Of a stretch of 64,000 bases of DNA, positions 62,765-64,000 are shown piece by piece. The DNA comes from Algoriphagus aestuariicola (lineage in GTDB: Bacteria; Bacteroidota; Bacteroidia; Cytophagales; Cyclobacteriaceae), in assembly GCF_017254835.1 (NCBI RefSeq), contig NZ_JAFKCW010000005.1, positions 424,185-488,184 of the forward strand, given 5' to 3'. Position numbers and translations under genes: made by a program. Numbering within the stretch: the first letter of the stretch is position 1; every line of letters starts with the position of its first letter. Below the pieces are notes generated by a model. That model saw only the letters and a program-made list of their open reading frames with translations, did no database searches and was not told the DNA's origin.

Positions 62765-63780
62765 GACGCAGCTTGTTCCTTGTATTTTTTGCTTCCTGGA
62801 GTACTGTCCTTGTAGCTCAAGATATTCAGTATAGCCAGTACTATGCTAACCCCATCTATCTTAATCCCGCATTCACTGGTAGTACGGGCTTGACCAGGGC
62901 GGGAGTCAATTTTCGGAACCAATGGCCCGCTATGGAAGAGAGCTTCGTGGCATATACTGCTTATTTCGATCATTTCGAAGAGAGGTTGAATTCGGGTTTT
63001 GGACTTATTATTCAAGGCGCCCAAGAATCCTTTACCCAAACCAGCCTGAATGAAATCGGTCTGGTTTATTCTTACCGCCTCCGACTTGGGGAGAAGAATT
63101 ATATCCAGGCGGGCTTTCAGGGTAGTTTTGTGTCCCGTGACGCATTGTTTGACCGGGTAATTTTGGGCACACAGTTGGATATCGACAGAGGTGTGATAGT
63201 GGGGAAGCCGGGGGGATCATTTGAAGGCGATAGCCAGATCAGATCTGCTGACGCCCATGTCGGTCTCTTGTATTATGGGGAGAAGGCTTGGTTTGGTGTC
63301 GCTGTTTCGCATCTATTGGAGCCCCAGATTAGCTATTTGGCAGAGGATACCAATGAGTTGCCGATGAAGTATTCGCTTCATGGTGGATATCGGATAGACT
63401 TGGCGCCAGGGGACATCAATGACTATTTTAACAACACGGACCAGGAACGAGCCCTCACGCTTGGGTTCAACTATAAAAAGCAGGGTGCGTTTTCGCAATT
63501 GGATTTGGGTACCGAGTTTTACTTTGAGCCCCTAGTCTTGGGAATTTGGTATAGAGGTTTGCCGACCAAGTATGCGCTGCCAAACAGCGAGTCTCTTGTT
63601 TTTTTGCTTGGGGTGAATATCCCCATGGGCATCGATCTTGGGTACAGCTATGACTATTCAGTTTCCAAGTTGGGTTTTGTCGGATCTGGTGGCGCTCACG
63701 AGTTGTCTGTTCGCTATGTTTTTTCGCCAAAAAGCAACAGGAAGCGACGTTACTCCGGTCAGTCTTTCTTTAGGTACTGA
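62761..63780 (+). CDS. PorP/SprF-family type IX secretion outer membrane protein
   Basis: A 339-residue outer membrane protein with a signal peptide (residues 1-19, VLVAQ). The family signature is at the start of the mature protein: QDIQYSQYYANPIYLNPAFTG in part, then GLTRAGVNFRNQWP. The rest is a beta-barrel with alternating aromatic strands. PorP/SprF paralogues carry or anchor a specific type B cargo, here the protein encoded directly upstream with a four-base overlap (ATGA). Outside this pair no T9SS core gene is nearby. Confidence 0.93.
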   Translation: MRRSLFLVFFASWSTVLVAQDIQYSQYYANPIYLNPAFTGSTGLTRAGVNFRNQWPAMEESFVAYTAYFDHFEERLNSGFGLIIQGAQESFTQTSLNEIGLVYSYRLRLGEKNYIQAGFQGSFVSRDALFDRVILGTQLDIDRGVIVGKPGGSFEGDSQIRSADAHVGLLYYGEKAWFGVAVSHLLEPQISYLAEDTNELPMKYSLHGGYRIDLAPGDINDYFNNTDQERALTLGFNYKKQGAFSQLDLGTEFYFEPLVLGIWYRGLPTKYALPNSESLVFLLGVNIPMGIDLGYSYDYSVSKLGFVGSGGAHELSVRYVFSPKSNRKRRYSGQSFFRY

Positions 63781-63934
63781 TTTTCAGGAATTTTTGAAAT
63801 ATAAATCTGTTTCATCAAAATGAATGTGGGATTATTCAGAATATTCGTATCGTTTTTGGGAAAATGGAATCAAAATTTTTCCCGATCATTTCCAGGGACT
63901 TAGGGTTTTTGGTGTTTTTTTTCCGTCCTGGGTA

Positions 63935-63964
63935 TTGTTGTGGAGGAAAAAAGGGGGATATTTG
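63935..63964 (+). promoter_or_regulatory. Promoter before a gene beyond the window, perhaps a tRNA
   Basis: TTG (63935-63937), 19 nt, GATATTTG (63957-63964, one mismatch to TAnnTTTG), then CAC. The window ends in GGGGAGGT (63993-64000), which fits the first bases of a class II (Ser or Leu) tRNA. No gene lies between 63781 and 63934. Confidence 0.4.
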
Positions 63965-64000
63965 CACTCCCAATCGACGCGGACGGCGTCGGGGGGAGGT

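Noticed and set aside
1-64000. CRISPR arrays, prophage, integrated plasmid or rRNA operon
   Set aside because: No regularly spaced repeats, phage structural genes, integrase, plasmid replication genes or rRNA sequences were seen on either strand.

Overview
The window comes from a Bacteroidota chromosome, most likely order Cytophagales and close to Cyclobacteriaceae such as Algoriphagus; this is inferred from content, as no search was possible. The evidence is two SusC/SusD loci, type IX secretion (T9SS) genes and substrates (PorP/SprF-like, PorE-like, type A and type B C-terminal sorting domains), a tRNA without encoded CCA, and promoters of the Bacteroidota form TTG-N19-21-TAnnTTTG. About 48 protein genes, one complete tRNA gene and several intrinsic terminators are supported. 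There is no CRISPR array, rRNA, prophage or complete insertion sequence.

Layout. 1-3.8 kb: phosphonate catabolism island. A leftward operon encodes a phosphonatase-like HAD hydrolase, a DUF5690 major-facilitator transporter and an FAD oxidoreductase cut by the window edge. Divergent from it is an HD-domain enzyme with every active-site residue of the oxygenase PhnZ. A 148-bp fold-back repeat follows. 4-10 kb: leftward susC-susD-alkaline-phosphatase-superfamily operon. 10-13 kb: secreted Xaa-Pro dipeptidyl-peptidase-like hydrolase and a DUF1460 amidase. 13.3-16.8 kb: pta-ackA. 16.9-22.7 kb: tripartite RND efflux operon. 23-25 kb: SGNH hydrolase and Ca2+/H+ exchanger. 25-29 kb: DUF4407 protein, then a tight leftward operon of M19 dipeptidase, VIT1-type transporter and DUF5995 protein. 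29-29.7 kb: gene-poor stretch with a candidate small RNA and a possible gene remnant. 29.7-33.6 kb: glycosyltransferase and leuS. 33.8-38.9 kb: M20 amidohydrolase, GNAT protein, small membrane protein, queE and a PorE-like OmpA protein. 39.3-44.6 kb: second susC-susD locus with an associated lipoprotein. 44.8-49 kb: S8 protease exported by T9SS plus a secreted partner. 49-51 kb: queD, a GxxExxY gene inside an inverted-repeat-bounded insert, and lpxB, whose start lies in the repeat. 51-54.4 kb: tig, clpP, clpX. 54.5-60.3 kb: tRNA-Leu and the rel-fur-STAS-DUF4221-purA cluster. 60.4-63.8 kb: T9SS type B substrate coupled to a PorP/SprF-like protein. The last bases look like the promoter and first bases of a tRNA gene.

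How the genes fit together. Most of the window is core metabolism, proteostasis and envelope work. Accessory content is concentrated in the phosphonate island, the two SusCD loci, the GxxExxY insert and the T9SS cargo genes. The most promising system is the phosphonate island: oxidative (PhnZ-like) and hydrolytic (PhnX-like) C-P cleavage enzymes sit with a transporter that carries organophosphate-antiporter-like arginines, next to a SusCD operon with a secreted phosphatase-superfamily enzyme.
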